Assembly (NCBI GenBank): GCA_037013495.1
Contig: CM072801.1
Span: 22,409,501 to 22,473,500, forward strand
Direction: 5' to 3'
Length of the DNA stretch: 64,000 bases
DNA from: Hippophae tibetana
Taxonomy: Eukaryota > Streptophyta > Magnoliopsida > Rosales > Elaeagnaceae
Under the pieces are notes generated by a model, which was not told the DNA's origin, did no database searches, and saw only the letters and a list, made by a program, of their open reading frames with translations. The position numbers were made by a program, and so were the translations under genes. Shown here in pieces: positions 36,285-48,907 of this stretch (the stretch's first letter is position 1; every line of letters starts with the position of its first letter).

Positions 36285-36299
36285 AAATGTTCTAGCAAT

Positions 36300-39200
36300 A
36301 TCTATTGGTTCTCCTGGAGATGTTTAGATTCTTGATTCGGGTTACACTTACGATATGTGCCCCAATAAGGATTGGTTTGCTAATTTTCAGTCTATTGATG
36401 TGGTGTTATCTTAATGGGAAATGATATGTCCTACAAGATTGTTGGTATTGGTACTATCTGAATTAAGATACATGATGGTATTGTTATGACTTTGAAAGAT
36501 GTTCGCCATGTTCCAGATTTGAAAAAGAACTTGATATCTTTAGGAACTCTTGATTCACAAGGCTACAAGTATGTAGCTAAAGGTGGAGTTTTAAGAGTTA
36601 GTGAGGGTGCTCTTATTGTTATTAAAGGTCAATTGTCTTATGGCCTCTATATGCTTCAGGGTAGCACTATTATTGGCAGTGTTTCAGTTTCTTCCTCATC
36701 AGATCAAGATTCAGATACTACTCGATTATGGCATATGCGGCTTGGGCATATGAGTGAGGTAGAAATGTCTAATTTGATCAAACGGGATTTTCTTAGTGGT
36801 CATAGAATTGAGAAGCTTAATTTTTGTGAGTACTGTGTCTATGGAAAGCATCGCATGATCAAGTTCAATACAATCATCCATAAAATGAAAGGTATTATTA
36901 ATTATATTCATTCAGATATTTGGGGTCCTTCTCGTGGTTTGTCTATGGGTGATGCCCGATATATGTGGACTTTTATTGATGACTTATCCCGTCATATTTG
37001 GGTGTATTTTTTGAAGAACAAGAATGATGTGTTCTCAAAATTTATAAAATTCAAGGTTTGAATAGAAAATCAAACAAACAAGAAAATCAAGCATTTAAGG
37101 ACTGATAATGGTTTGGAATTTTGTGAAAGTTAGTTTAATGAGTTTTGTGAAAGAAATTGCATAATCAAACACTGCATTGTGCGTCATACACCACAGTAAA
37201 ATGGAGTAGTAGAACGTATGAATATGAATTTCTTAGAAAGAGCTCATCGTATGCTCTTTCAAGCTAACTTAGATAAATTGTTTTGGGCTGAATCTTGTAA
37301 CCATGCCTGTTTTTTGGTGAATCAGTCTCCATCAATTGTAATTGAGTTGAAGACTCTGTTTAAGGTATTCTTTGGTACTTTTGCTAATTATTCTGATTTG
37401 AAAGTTTTTAGTTGTACTGCTTATGCTCATGTTAATGATGGTAAACTTGAGCCTAGGGTATTGAAATGCATATTTTTGAGGTATCCTTCTCGAGTGAAGG
37501 GTTATAGATTATGGTGTGTTGAACCCAAGTCACCTAAATTTTTTATTAGTAGAGATGTTAAGTTTGATGAGTTTTCCATGTTGGAAAAGAAAAAAGAGTC
37601 TATTGCTGTAGGTAAAGACCACAGTGTTAGTAAGTAGATAGAGCTTAATAGTGGAGCTCCTAGTCAAGTGCAAGTGCAAAAGGGAAATTCAGATCATCCA
37701 CCTGTGGATGAGATAGATGATTTTGTTCATGATGTAGCAGAAAAGCAACATGAGAAACCATATAGTATCACTATAGGTAAAGGAATAAGAGAGATTCGAT
37801 GCCCTCAGAGGTATGCAAATGCAGACTTAGTTTCTTTTACATTATCTATGGTAGAGTCTATTGAGGTGCATGTACCTTCTAGTTATCATGAAGTTGTCAC
37901 TTGTGATGAGTCTGTTTAGTGGTTGGTTGTTATGAATGAAGAGATTGAATCACTTCATAAGAATCATACTTGGGAATTGGTGAAACCACCTAAGGGCCAG
38001 AAGATTGTTGGAAACAAATGGGTCTTCAAGAAAAATAAGGTATACCTGAGGTTGAAGCAACTAAGTTCAAGGCACGTGTTATTGCAAAGGGTTATAGTTA
38101 GAAGAAAGGTATTCACTTCAATGAAGTATTTTCACCTGTTGTGAAACATAGCTCTATTCGTGTATTGTTTGCTATGGTTGTATTGTTTCACATAGAATTA
38201 GAATAGCTTGATGTCAAGATAGCCTTCTTACATGGTGAGCTTAAGGAACAAATATATATGTATCAACCATAGGGTTTTGTTATTCCAGGTAAGGAAGATC
38301 ATGTTTGTTTATTGAAAAAATCTTTATATGGGTTGAAGTAATCCCCTAGGTAGTGGTATAAGTGGTTTGATTCTTTTATGATTGATCATGGTTACTCTAG
38401 AAGTAATTATGATAATTGTGTTTATCATAAAATATTTTATGATGGTTCATCTATCTATTTGTTGCTTTATGTTGATGACAAGAGGGAAAGCTTTATTTGA
38501 CTCAAATTATTGGTGAGTTTGAGATGAAATATTTGGGTGCAACGAAAGAAATTTTGGGCATGGAAATTTATTGGGATAGACAAGAGGGAAAGCTTTATTT
38601 GACTCAAAAAAGTTATATTGAAAAAGTTCTTGAATGCTTTGGTATGAAAAAGTCTAAACCTGTGAGTACGTCGTTAGTTACGCATTTTAGGCTTTCTTTG
38701 GATTTGTCACCATAGTTAGAAGAAGAAGAGAAGTACATGTCTTAGGTTCCATATGCTAGTGACGTTGGTAGTTTGATCTATGCTATGGTTTGTACTCATC
38801 CAGACATTTCAAATGCAGTTACTATTGTCAGTAGATATATGGGTAATCCTAGTAAAAGTCATTAACAAGTAGTGAAATAGATACTTTGGTATGTGAGAGG
38901 CACATCTAATTTTGGTTTGGTATATGATGGAAGTTCTAATACCAGTTGTAGTGTTATTGGTTATGTGAACTCTGATTATACTGGTGATTTGGATAGAAGA
39001 AGATCTCTGACAGGTTATGTCTTCACTCTTTCTTATGGTGGCATTAGTTGAAAGACTACTTTACAATCAATAGTTACTTTGTCTACCACAAAGGTAGAAT
39101 ATATGGCGGCGGCAAAAGAAGTGAAAGAAGTCATTTGACTTAAAGGTTTGGTTTGTGATTTGGGTTTACAGTAGGATACTTCTGTTATATTTTGTGATAG

Positions 39201-39410
39201 TCAGAGTGTGATACACCTGACCAAGAATACTATATATCATGAAATAACCAAACATATTGATGTCAGATATCATTTCTTTCGTGACATTATCTCAGGGTGC
39301 TATTGTTGTCAATAAGATAGTCACTATAGAGAATCCAGCTGTTATGTTAACCAAACCAGTTTCATTTAACAAGTTCAAGCATTGTTTGGACTTGATTGGT
39401 GTTTGCAAAA
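36300..39410 (+). pseudogene. C3 pol: protease, integrase, RT and RNase H
   Basis: The protease box ILDSG lies at about 36330. The frame then shifts, and 36486-37061 holds the pre-integrase region (LWHMRLGHMSE) and integrase zinc finger and core start (CEYCVYGKH, HSDIWGP, FIDDLSRHIW). The rest of integrase spans 37070-37640. Reverse transcriptase begins near 37923 (WVFKKN) and continues with DVK and LKKSLYGLK motifs interrupted by stops. At 38470 the YVDD box is followed abnormally by a 30-base copy of downstream sequence. RNase H motifs (about 39060-39270) run to a DLIGVC-type ending at about 39405. Stops are frequent. Confidence 0.82.
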
Positions 39411-39485
39411 GATGATCACCCTTTGGGGATTTGGACAACAATTATTTGGTAATCCGAGGAATTTCATATTTGAAGAATTTTTTTC

Positions 39486-40075
39486 TGTGGGCCAAAACCA
39501 TTTATTATTAAACCCTTCCCCTTTTTCCCTATATATATATATATATATCCATGTCTTTCTTTGCTGAGAGTTGGGTAGCCGCTAGAGTAGAGAAGAGGAA
39601 AGCTCTAAAAAATCAACAAACCAACAGGAAATCATTTTTAGCAGATTCCATCCACCTCAATCATTCCTTATTTTGTTCGTAAGGTCATCTCTTTCCTCAT
39701 TTTATTTGTAATATAGTAGAAGAGAAAGCTACCGATTGTTAATATTTGTATGCTAATATTTGATTAAATAACAATTTTATTAATTTATCTTGTTGTATAT
39801 TTTCTTTGAGGATTTTGGATTTTGGTGTATTTTGTGAAGATCTTTGAATATAATATTGGTGTTTGCATCTCCATTTTATTATTAATGGATTTTTCTCGAT
39901 GTGCCGTCGTCAATGGAGTAGACTTTTTCACATTGAAAAGTTGAACTACTTAAATCATTATGTGCCATTTATTTTACTCACTACTTATTATTTTATTGTT
40001 ATTCATAATTATTTATTTGTGCAATCAAATTGAACCAAAAACTTCGTTTCCACAAGTACTAATTTAAAAGAAATC
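39486..40075 (+). mobile_element. 3' LTR of C3
   Basis: Starts TGTGGGCCAAAACC at 39486 and parallels 34745-35326 to its end, where AACAT follows as the target repeat. The two LTRs differ by many substitutions and small indels, so C3 is not recent. Confidence 0.8.
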
Positions 40076-40080
40076 AACAT

Positions 40081-40680
40081 AACAATCTACTCAAGAGTTG
40101 GATCTATAAATCTTTGAGTAAAGAAATGTTGCATTAGATTAGTGAATTATCTTCCATTACAATATATAAGATGTGGCTAAATCTGTTTAATTCCACTTCT
40201 CGAACAAGAAAGATGGAATTGAGATCTAAACTTCAATAAGTTAAAAAAGATAACATGAGTATTGATCAATATTTTATTCGTGTCAAAACAATAGCACATC
40301 ATCTAGTTGCCATTGGAGATCACATACCTAATATTGATGAGATAATGTACATCTTAAGGGGATTAGGTTCTAATTATAGAAGTTTTTTTCATTTCTATGA
40401 ATTTAAGAGCACAAGATCCTTCACTGTTTAAGTTATAGAGTTATTTTCTTACTAAGGAGCAGTCGATCTTATCACATGCAAGGTTTGGAGAAGAACATAT
40501 GTTACAAGCAAAAATGGCCAAATTTTGTGTATTTATTGCTCAAAGAAAGCATAATTTTGTTGTCAATAGTTTGAATAATGTTAACAAAAAAACTAGAACT
40601 TCCTAAAATTCATAGGTGAACAGAGTAAAACCTTAACTTCTAGAGATGGTAGCTCAAAGAATTATCCTCCTAAGCAGAAA
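40081..40680 (+). pseudogene. C4 gag, remainder
   Basis: Continues the gag frame from 34744: SWIYKSLSKEM, then NMSIDQYFIRVKTIAHHLV and IMYILRGLGSNYRSFF are typical copia gag core segments. Two early TAG/TAA stops and a later frame change inactivate it. Confidence 0.75.
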
Positions 40681-43600
40681 AGACTGAATGATCATCCACA
40701 ATGCCATATTTTCTCAAAGTTGGATATACTGCCTCTACTTTTTATCAGTTGGAGATTTATCAATAGGTAAAGGATTTAGCATATCTGAAACCTTTCTTAG
40801 TACTCTACATGCTGAGTTGAAGGCTTTATATGCTATCCAAGATAAAGCATGGGTGCTTGATAATTGTACTACCCATCACCTCACTGGAAATTCTATTAAG
40901 GATGGTGATATGCAACCTTTTCATGGCATTGAAGGAATAAAATTAGGTAATGGTTCTCAACTACCTATGCTCGATATAGGAACTAGGTTCATTATTTGAC
41001 ATGCTTATTAGTTGCTTTTAAAGAACATTTTGCATGCTTCTTAAGCATCTATAAATCTTATGTATGTACATAAATTGTGTGTATAATTTGTACTTCATCC
41101 CTGAATCACCCTATCACCTTGCTCAAAGTATATGTGGATATTATTTTTGTCCACTAAAGATCAAACCAAAATAGCTATGAATTTGTTCAAAGCTAGGGTA
41201 GAAAGAAAGTTTGAGTGTGAGATTAAATCAGTCTAAAGTGATGGAAGAGGTGAGTTAAATTTTCTCAATTATGAATGAATTTTTTTAAGATGGAACATAG
41301 AATAACTTATCCTTATACTAGTGAGCAAAATGAAGCAATCGAAAGTTATCTTAGAAGAGTAAGGGTGAACTGGTTCTACTTTTACATGAAGTACTAGTCC
41401 TATACTTTTTATACAATAGTTAGTATACTTACAAAATATATTGCTTTCATCAATACTAAATGAAAAGACCTTTTATGAACTGTTTTATGATGAAGTACTA
41501 GACTATGACTTTTTAAGGACCTTTGATTGCTTAAGATTTCCATACCTTAGAGCATATAATAACACAAACTACAACCCAAATCAACACTATGTGTTTTTCT
41601 TGGTATGCTGCACAACATATTTGTTTAGATCTTTCAACAGGCAAAGTTATAACCAATGAAAAGGTTCAATTTCATGAAAAACATTTTCTCTTCCTTAATA
41701 AGACACCGAAGACTCCTTTTGGTGAGTATTAAGAGACTTTGTTTCAACTTTTACCTATACTACCTAGTTTGATGCAACCTTTGACACTAGAGCCAGAGAC
41801 TGATCACTCTTATTCTACTTCTTCAATTCCTAACTTATTCTACTTCTTCAATTCCTAATCAGTGTTTATATAGAGTGAAATACTAACTTCCTCAGCCTCT
41901 TTCATACCTTTGAGACCATCTACTTCACTAATGCAACCCTATACATATCTTTTCTTGTAACCATTACCTTCCTATTCAACTCTTAATATCTAATCATCTT
42001 CACCTTCCTTATCTCTTGTCCTAACATAGGTTAGTTTTTCCACTTACTTTGGAAGTTTCCCAAAGTTCTTCCTTGCCTAAGATCTCACTACTTGTTGGTC
42101 TTACTAATCACGTACCCATAACTTCATATTCAATTTTAGCTTTTAACTCTCATTACATGACAATTATAATAAATGATGGGATATTCAGGCCTAAAACAAT
42201 AGCCTATATTCTCCGTATATCTGACCCACGTGATCTTGAACCACAATGTTATATTGAGTCAAGTGAATATCAAGCTTGGATAGATTCTATGAGAGATGGG
42301 TATGAATTACTTCTTACAAATGAAACTTGGTACCTAGTATGTATCAATGTTGTGTGATACGAAAGTAATTGAAAATAGATGGGTATACAAGGTGAAAAGG
42401 AAACCATATAGGAGTCTTGATAGGAGAAAGTCAAGGGTTACGGCTAAAGGGTTCCACAAAGTTGGAGGCACGCACTAGTTTTAGACTTTCAATCTAGTAG
42501 TCAAACATACAACAGTGAGGGTTGTGTTTGGTATTTTTTTTGTCAAAGGGATGGTAATTGAGACAATTAAATGTTAATAATGCTTTCCTTAATAGATAAA
42601 TAAAATATATGGTTTACATGAATCAACTAAATGGGGTTTAGGTTAAATCTTCATTTCCAATGTTGTGCATATTGAAGAAAGCTTTCTATGGAATAAAAAA
42701 GGCTCATAGAGCTTGGTTCCAGAAGATGAGCTCTTGCTTACTTTCTATTGGTTTTCATAATTCTAAGTCTAATGTGTCTCTATTCTTTTATAATGCTTCA
42801 AGTTCACTTACAATAGTACTTGTTTATATTGATTACATAATAGTCACTGGAAGTGATTCGCAACTCATTTAATAGTTTGTAACTATGTCCCAAGATAGGT
42901 TTGCTTTGAAATATCTTGGTAGTCTCTCATATTTCCTTGGTATAGAGATAATGTGAACTACAGATTATATCCATTTGTCTCAACTTTAATATGTCAAAGA
43001 TATGTTGGATAGATATGCTTTGAGTTCCTCCAAGCCCTTACCAACTTCAATTGCTTCAGGAAAGACTCTTTCAAAGTATTATAGTGTTTTTTTGGAAGAT
43101 CCTATAACTTATAGAAGTATATTAGGAGGTTTGGAATATTGTATAATGAGTCAACCATACATTGCTTATATTGTTAATAAACTCTATCATATTTTTGGGA
43201 CTTCTACTAATGTTCATTAGCAAGCAACCAAAAGGGTGTCGAGGTATCTTACTGGAATAACTTCTCATGGGTTGTTAATGAAAAAGTCCTCAACATTGGA
43301 TCATGTGGGAGTTATAGATGTAGTTGGGTAGGGAATGTTAATAATAGAAGAAGTATTGGTGCATATTGTGTGCTCTTAGAGAATTCACTTGTGTCTTGGA
43401 CATTTAATAAACAAAAAGTGGTTTCTTGATAAAATATTAAGTCAAATTATAGAGCTTTAGCATTGGTTACAATTGAGATCATGTGGTTCAAATCTCTTTT
43501 CATAGAGTTAGCTATCTTATGTGAGCCAAAATTCATTGTGTTATGTGACAAACTTAGTACTTAGAAGCTTGCAAAGAACACAATAATGCATGTTAGGACA

Positions 43601-43777
43601 AAGCATATTGAGGGGGATTTTAATTTTATGAGAGAACAAGTGGCTTTACAAAACCTTGATGTAAGGTATATACCTTTTAAAGATCAAGTAGTTGATGCTC
43701 TTACAAAACCTTTGTCATCTTCAAGGTTTCTTTTCCTGAGGCATAAACTATTGGTTTTGCCTCAACCATACTACTAG
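40681..43777 (+). pseudogene. C4 pol: decayed protease, integrase, RT and RNase H
   Basis: Protease region at 40840-40999 (LDNCTTHHLTGN, then KLGNGSQLPM). Integrase traces run from 41100 to 41700 (YTSEQNEAI, LRTFDCLRFPYLRAYN). Reverse transcriptase starts near 42240 (YQAWIDSMRDGYELL, NETWYLV), continues at 42660 (LKKAFYGIKKAHRAWF) and has YIDYII where YVDDI is expected. RNase H ends with MHVRTKHIEGDFNFMREQV and VDALTKPLSSSRF (43586-43740), a standard copia C-terminus. Frames change at least five times. Confidence 0.8.
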
Positions 43778-44920
43778 TGCACGTTTTGAATTACTGGACA
43801 CATCACGAAATTCCTCGCTTGGACAGGTACAAAAGCACACAGTGGGCACAACACTACCAATGTGACTAAAACGGTCACGAACCCAAATGCATACAAGAAC
43901 TATAATCGTACATTCTCTCGCCCATTTGATCAAGGCTTAGAAGGCATAGAGTCAATGTTGGATGTAATTTGGTACATCCCACGTAACAAGCATAGAGTGA
44001 TTCTAATTAGCAAAAATCTTATGAGTTAAGCTCAATAAGTACTAAGTTATCAAATAAACATGACCACAAAATAATCTCAATAGAGAGATAAATGGTCCAT
44101 AATTATCCTTTAATGATCCTAAAGAGATAATTTCAAAGAGTGACCAACGATGCTACAATAAGTTTATCTACATGGTAAAAGATATGTATTAGGTTAACTT
44201 TATTCCTTATATATATATTCACTATTGTATATATTCACAAATAACTAATATTTCACATCTTAACTTTATTCCTTATATATATATTCACGATTGTACATGT
44301 TCACAAATAACTAATATTTCACATCTTATAACTTATCTCACCTAATAGATTCAATAAAAAACATTATTTTCTCTTCATCACATAACTAGACTTAGATCTT
44401 TTCTTATTTCATCAATATCATTATTAACTTAATTATTGGAATATCAAAGGCTACCAACTTGTTCCAAGATCTCAACAGTTTATTTTATTTTATAGATCCA
44501 CAAATGATAATTTTATCTATTATTGACAAAAATTGACATTATGAAATATGTCATTTTTTGTCAACTTTGTTAGAACAAAATTTAGACAAAAATACTTAAA
44601 TCTAATATAAGTATTAAGTTAGAAACATTTTGTAACAAATAAAAAATTGTGGGCAATTTTACAACCATTCTAAAAGGTTGGTACATAAAATATAACTAAT
44701 CCAAATAATTATAAAATTAATAAAATAATTTGCATATTTGACTACTCCTTTAACTACAATTTTGCGGTTTAGTAATGTTTCCTAGAATGCAATTTTGGTA
44801 ATTTACATACATTAATTTTTACTTCATTAAAATATATATTCTTTTTTCTATCCATAATTTTCTTCGCAAAAAGTGAAATAATTAACGGTTTCTTTTAGGA
44901 TAGTAATTCGTTGTGTTACG

Positions 44921-44957
<37 letters not shown>

Positions 44958-46204
44958 AAAAGATAAGGAAAAAAGGATAATAATGATATATTAATTAGAA
45001 TTAAAGTGTATAAAATTTATTAATTTTTGAGTAATATATTACAATTTTATTAACTATTAAAAATATACTTTAAGTTTAAAACTTTAAAAAATATTATAAT
45101 TGGAACACATTAACATACATATGCGTGTTTTTTAAAATTTCTATCCATTCTCAATTTTTTTAATTTCTATCCATTCTCAAATCAAATATTATGTATGCAA
45201 ACTTATAAGTAGGAATGTTAACGAGATAAAACAAGATTAATTGGTATTTTGCTTAAAATTAAAATAGAAATATTATATTATATTTGAAATCAAAATTAAA
45301 ATCGAAACTAACAAGATATAAATATGTAAGATCATGGTTAGATAATAGTTATCTATTTAGAGTTCTAAAAATAAAATTTTAATATTTTTTTAGTTTAAAA
45401 AATATTCAAAAACATAAAATTTTAATAAAAAAATATAAATTAAAATAATAAAATGTTATGTATATTTAATATATTTGATTTTATTTTTTTTCATAAATTT
45501 TAAATTATAAGTCTTTTTATATGTACGTGTATAAGTATTTTTATATCTACTTATATAAAAAATAAATGATGTATTCAATAAGTTAAAACAAATGTTTTTT
45601 TTACTATACTAAGGATAGCTATTAATATCATCCAAAGATATAATATAACTATATGATTCCTTGTGTTTTTTGCTTGGGAAATTCGCGTCTGCGACATCGG
45701 TACTACTGTATATAAAGGAAAGTGTACTTTTAATTTATTATAACTTTGTATAAAATATAGTTAATAATAAATAATATTATTTTAATTTTTTAATTAAAAT
45801 ATAATTGAAATTAGAGTTTTTAATAACGATAAAATAATAATTAATATTAAAAAATTCATAAATTATTTATTAATTATTTTAATTTTTGCTAAAATTAAAA
45901 AATTATTTTACTTTTATTTTAAATAATGACTTATTTTTACCAAAATAATATTTTAATAAAAATATTATTTGATTTTAATTAATATATTTTCTAATCATTT
46001 TTACTATCATTGTTCCATTAACTCAAAAATAATAATCAATTGAAGTATATTATTTAAAAAAATTATGTCTATTTATGTGTTAAATAATATAAAATAATAA
46101 TTTATCAAGTTTGTGTATGTATTTATATTTAATATAAAATAAATAAAAATAACATATTTAATAATTAAAATAATTTTAAATTTATTAGATTTAGTATTTA
46201 GGAT
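43778..46204. other. Spacer after C4, no gene recognised
   Basis: Mostly AT-rich, with a (TA)n tract at 44925-44954 and a 66-base tandem duplication at 44194-44325. A block starting TAGGAATGTTAACGAGAT (45213) resembles the ends of common plant DNA-transposon relics but is too short to assign. Confidence 0.45.
44194..44325. repeat. 66-base tandem duplication
   Basis: Units 44194-44259 and 44260-44325 both run from TTAACTTTATTCC to TTTCACATC with three mismatches (CACTATTG/CACGATTG, TATATA/TACATG region). Confidence 0.9.
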
Positions 46205-46904
46205 TACATGACCAATAAAGAAGTATTACCCATAAGTTAATGTTGTATGTGTTTCTCTTTATCCTTACTATGAATCAAAGTATCATCAAAATAGACAACT
46301 AAAAATTGATTAGTGAATTATTTAAGTACCTTATTTATAACCCTAGTAAATATACTTGGGGATTGCATAAGCCAAATGGAATGACTCTCCATTCATAAAG
46401 TCCTTCTTTATCTTGAATGTTGTCTTCCATTCATCTATAGGCCTAATACGAATTTGGTGATACCCACTTCTAAGGTTTAGCCTACTAAAAACTTGAGAGC
46501 CTATCTAACATGTTCATCCATCCTTGGTATTGGAAACTTATATTTGATAATAATCTTATTTATTGCTCAACTGCCTATATACATTTTCATAATGCCATTC
46601 TTTTTGGGTATAATAAGGTTGGAACTACACATGGCTAAGACTTTCTTAGATTGAGTTCTTGTTCATCAAATCATCTACCATTTCTTGTAATTCTTCGTTT
46701 TATTGGAGACTTGTTCTAAAATGAGGTAAGTTTGGAAAGCTAGCCCTTAGGTTGAAATTAATTTGGTGTTAAGTTTCCCTCATGAGAAGTAATTCATTTG
46801 GGAGTTCATCATTGGTTAAATCAGAGTACTCCTTCAATAATCGTTGTACAATATTAGATAAATAATGGCCTTTGTTTTGCTGGCTGATATTTAGGAGAGC
46901 ATAA
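46205..46904 (-). pseudogene. Gypsy element G1: reverse transcriptase fragment
   Basis: On the minus strand the sequence reads Ty3/gypsy reverse transcriptase motifs in order: the loop before the palm (about 46750-46620), then [33 protein letters not shown] and a decayed FVVYFDD-type catalytic segment with FDDTL at about 46285. Several stops are present. It ends in unassigned DNA on the left, so RNase H and integrase of G1 are missing. Element G2 separates it from the G1 protease region at 50047-50727. Confidence 0.8.
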
Positions 46905-47550
46905 TGTCACGACCTTATTTTTCAAGTAGAGATCATGCGGCACTTAGCACCGTTCGTTGCACTAAGCCTGCCTTTGAATCCGAATGAAACTCCAAAGAGA
47001 CTAGAAAGAGAGTTTGCAAAGAATGCTTTGTATTGCTCTAGAGAGAGTTTATCTTACAAGATGCTAAGAATTCCCAAGATTTCCCAAGATGAATACAAAT
47101 GAAGACCAATGGGTCTATTTATAGTATGACTTTAAGCTTAAGAGTATGCCACCACTTTCTAGAGTCTTCCTAGTCTAGAATGTACAAGAGATTTCTAGGT
47201 TTATGTACAATATTCCACAAGGGTCTAGGACCTTCTAGCCAACTCTAGAGTCTTCTAGGAATGTCTAGTTCCTTCATGCATGTTCTAGGATGTTCCGTAA
47301 GCTTCCAGCGGCTTCTACATCCTTCATGAACCATCTGACATGTTCTAGAATATTCCAGCCCATTCTAGTACTCTCCAGCGTGCTCTAGAACATTCTAGGG
47401 TCTTCTAGCTTGAGTTGAGTCCATCCCACTCTAGCTCTTTCTAGATATCTCTAGGTCACTCTAGAACCTTCTCATGTAGAAAAGTCTAGATCCTTTAGGC
47501 AAGCATCATTTATTTTGGATTTTTGGGGACATTTTGAGCAGGACGTGACA
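46905..47550 (-). mobile_element. 3' LTR of G2
   Basis: 646 bases, TGTCACG...CGTGACA. It contains a minus-strand TATAAATA box (47116-47123) and, upstream of it, many TTCTAG/CTAGAA words. Same length as the other copy, with no indels. Confidence 0.92.
47343..47355 (-). promoter_or_regulatory. Heat-shock-element-like array in the 3' LTR of G2
   Basis: TTCTAGAATATTC is a perfect three-unit alternating nTTCnnGAAn array, the binding-site form for heat-shock factors. A further GAAcaTTC lies at 47388-47395, and partial units (TTCtaGGAtgTTC at 47283-47295) are close by. All are on the U3 side of the TATA box. Function is inferred. Confidence 0.55.
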
Positions 47551-47560
47551 CCCTCCCCCA
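47551..47560 (-). other. Polypurine tract of G2
   Basis: The minus strand reads TGGGGGAGGG directly before the 3' LTR, the primer position for plus-strand synthesis. Confidence 0.8.
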
Positions 47561-47561
47561 C

Positions 47562-47774
47562 TCAAGTTCGCAACGCCCTCATCGCACCTTCAAGCTTGAA
47601 CCTCTCGATGTCATCTTTGAATTGCCACAAAGAATCCTTAGGTTCCCAGCTTGTCTCTACATCTGGGGCGTTCTTCCATTTGACCAAGTATTCTCTATAA
47701 CTTGGTACGCCCCTTCGTCGAATCAAACGGTCCGCCAAAATTGAGTCCACTTCTTTGTCGAAGGAGGTTACCAC
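47562..47774 (-). pseudogene. G2 integrase C-terminal chromodomain
   Basis: A 70-residue stretch with ILADRLIRRRGVPSYREYLVKWKNAPDVETSWEP, the signature of a retrotransposon chromodomain, including the aromatic residues of the WKN/SWEP region. It defines the element as a chromovirus. It is in a different frame from the preceding integrase, so a one- or two-base indel near 47770 separates them. Confidence 0.9.
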
Positions 47775-48907
47775 TGCGGTAGGCGCCCTCTTGGATTCCC
47801 CCTACTCATGTCTTCCTTGTCTCCATGAAAGGGTTTCAGCATACTTACATGAAAGACCTGATAGATTTTAAGCTTTGGAGGGAGTTGTAGTTTGTGCGAC
47901 ACCTTACCGACTTTCTTGAGGACAGTAAATGGTCCCTCGTACTTCCGCACCAACCCCTTATGAACCTTCCGCAAGGACTTGAATTGTTGGGGCAATAGTT
48001 TAACGAGGACCAAATCTCCTTCCTGAAACTCCACCATCCTCCTCTTCTTGTTAGCCCATTTCTTCATCTTCTTAGATGCCTTGTTCAAATAGGCTCGGGC
48101 TAACTCCGCTTGTTCGTGCCACGCCTTGGAAAATTTGAAGGCAGCATGGCTCTTCCCTTCGTAACTTGTGGCCAAGGCATGGGGAGTCATGGGTTGTTTC
48201 CCCATGACAATCTCAAATGGACTCTTTGCGGTGGACTTGCTTCTCTGCAGATTATATGAAAATTGGGCTACATCCAACAGCTTCACCCAATCCTGTTGAT
48301 TAGCACTCACAAAGTGCCTAAGGTACAACTCCAGCAACGCGTTGGCACGCTCCGTTTTTCCATCATTTTGTGGATGAAAGCTTGTAGAGAAGTTCAAGTC
48401 TGATCCCAATAGCTTGAACAATTCCGTCCAAAATTTTCCAGTAAATCGTGGGTCTCGGTCATTCACGATATTGAATTAAATCCCCCACTGCTTCACAACA
48501 TGTTTGAGGAACAAACGTGCCATCCCATCTGCCGTGCAGTCCGTTGAGGCAGGTATGAATGTTACGTATTTGCTGAAGCGGTCAATGACGACAATGATGC
48601 TGCCAAAGTCCTATGATTTTGGCAGACAAGTGATGAAATCCATAGAGACACTTTCCCATGGTCTCTCTAGAATAGGCAGCGGCTCTAGCAAACCTCCGGG
48701 TGCATGCTGCTCTATCTTGTCCTATTGGCACACAAGACAAGTTCTTACATAAGCTTCGACATCATCCCGAAGTTGAGGCCAATAGTAGATTGACTTGATC
48801 AAAGTAAGGGTGTGCCTCATTCCTGGGTGTCCAACCTATAGGGAATCATGGCACTCCTTGATAAGGTCCTTCCTTATGCTCCCCTATTTTGGCACGAAGA
48901 TGCGATT
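47768..48907 (-). pseudogene. G2 integrase
   Basis: From 48907 the frame holds the HHCC zinc finger (HDS..GHPG, then RTCLVCQ), the first catalytic Asp region ([11 protein letters not shown]), the second (NDRDPRFTG, about 48460) and the catalytic Glu region (SFHPQNDGKTERANA), followed by the chromovirus GDLVLVKLLPQQFKSLRKVHKG and FHVSMLKP stretches. The last 230 residues (48466-47768) are open. The first 145 have about six in-frame stops, most of them TAG or TAA at expected Gln or Trp codons. Confidence 0.9.

Larger units (their letters stand above)
34745..40075 (+). mobile_element. Ty1/copia element C3 (5.3 kb) nested in C4
   Basis: Complete in outline: LTRs of about 580 bases at both ends, a mutated initiator-tRNA-Met primer site, gag with a CCHC knuckle, protease, integrase, reverse transcriptase and RNase H in copia order. 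A perfect 5-base target repeat AACAT flanks it (34740-34744, 40076-40080). Domains resemble the Tnt1-94 type group. It is inactive: many stops, a frame change between protease and integrase (36320-36480), and a rearrangement just after the polymerase YVDD box. Confidence 0.88.
34141..43777 (+). mobile_element. Ty1/copia element C4, interrupted by C3
   Basis: A plus-strand copia element with a candidate 5' LTR starting TGTTAGATG at 34141. Its gag begins at ATG 34625, is cut at 34744 by the 5.3 kb element C3, and resumes at 40081 in the same frame. Protease, integrase, reverse transcriptase and RNase H remnants follow to 43777. Key residues are lost: the protease box reads LDNCTTHH and the polymerase box YIDYII. 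No 3' LTR matching 34141-34480 follows 43777, so the 3' end is deleted or rearranged. Confidence 0.8.

Noticed and set aside
44194-44325. Possible CRISPR-like or satellite array
   Set aside because: Only two adjacent units with no spacers, in a plant nuclear sequence; a simple tandem duplication.
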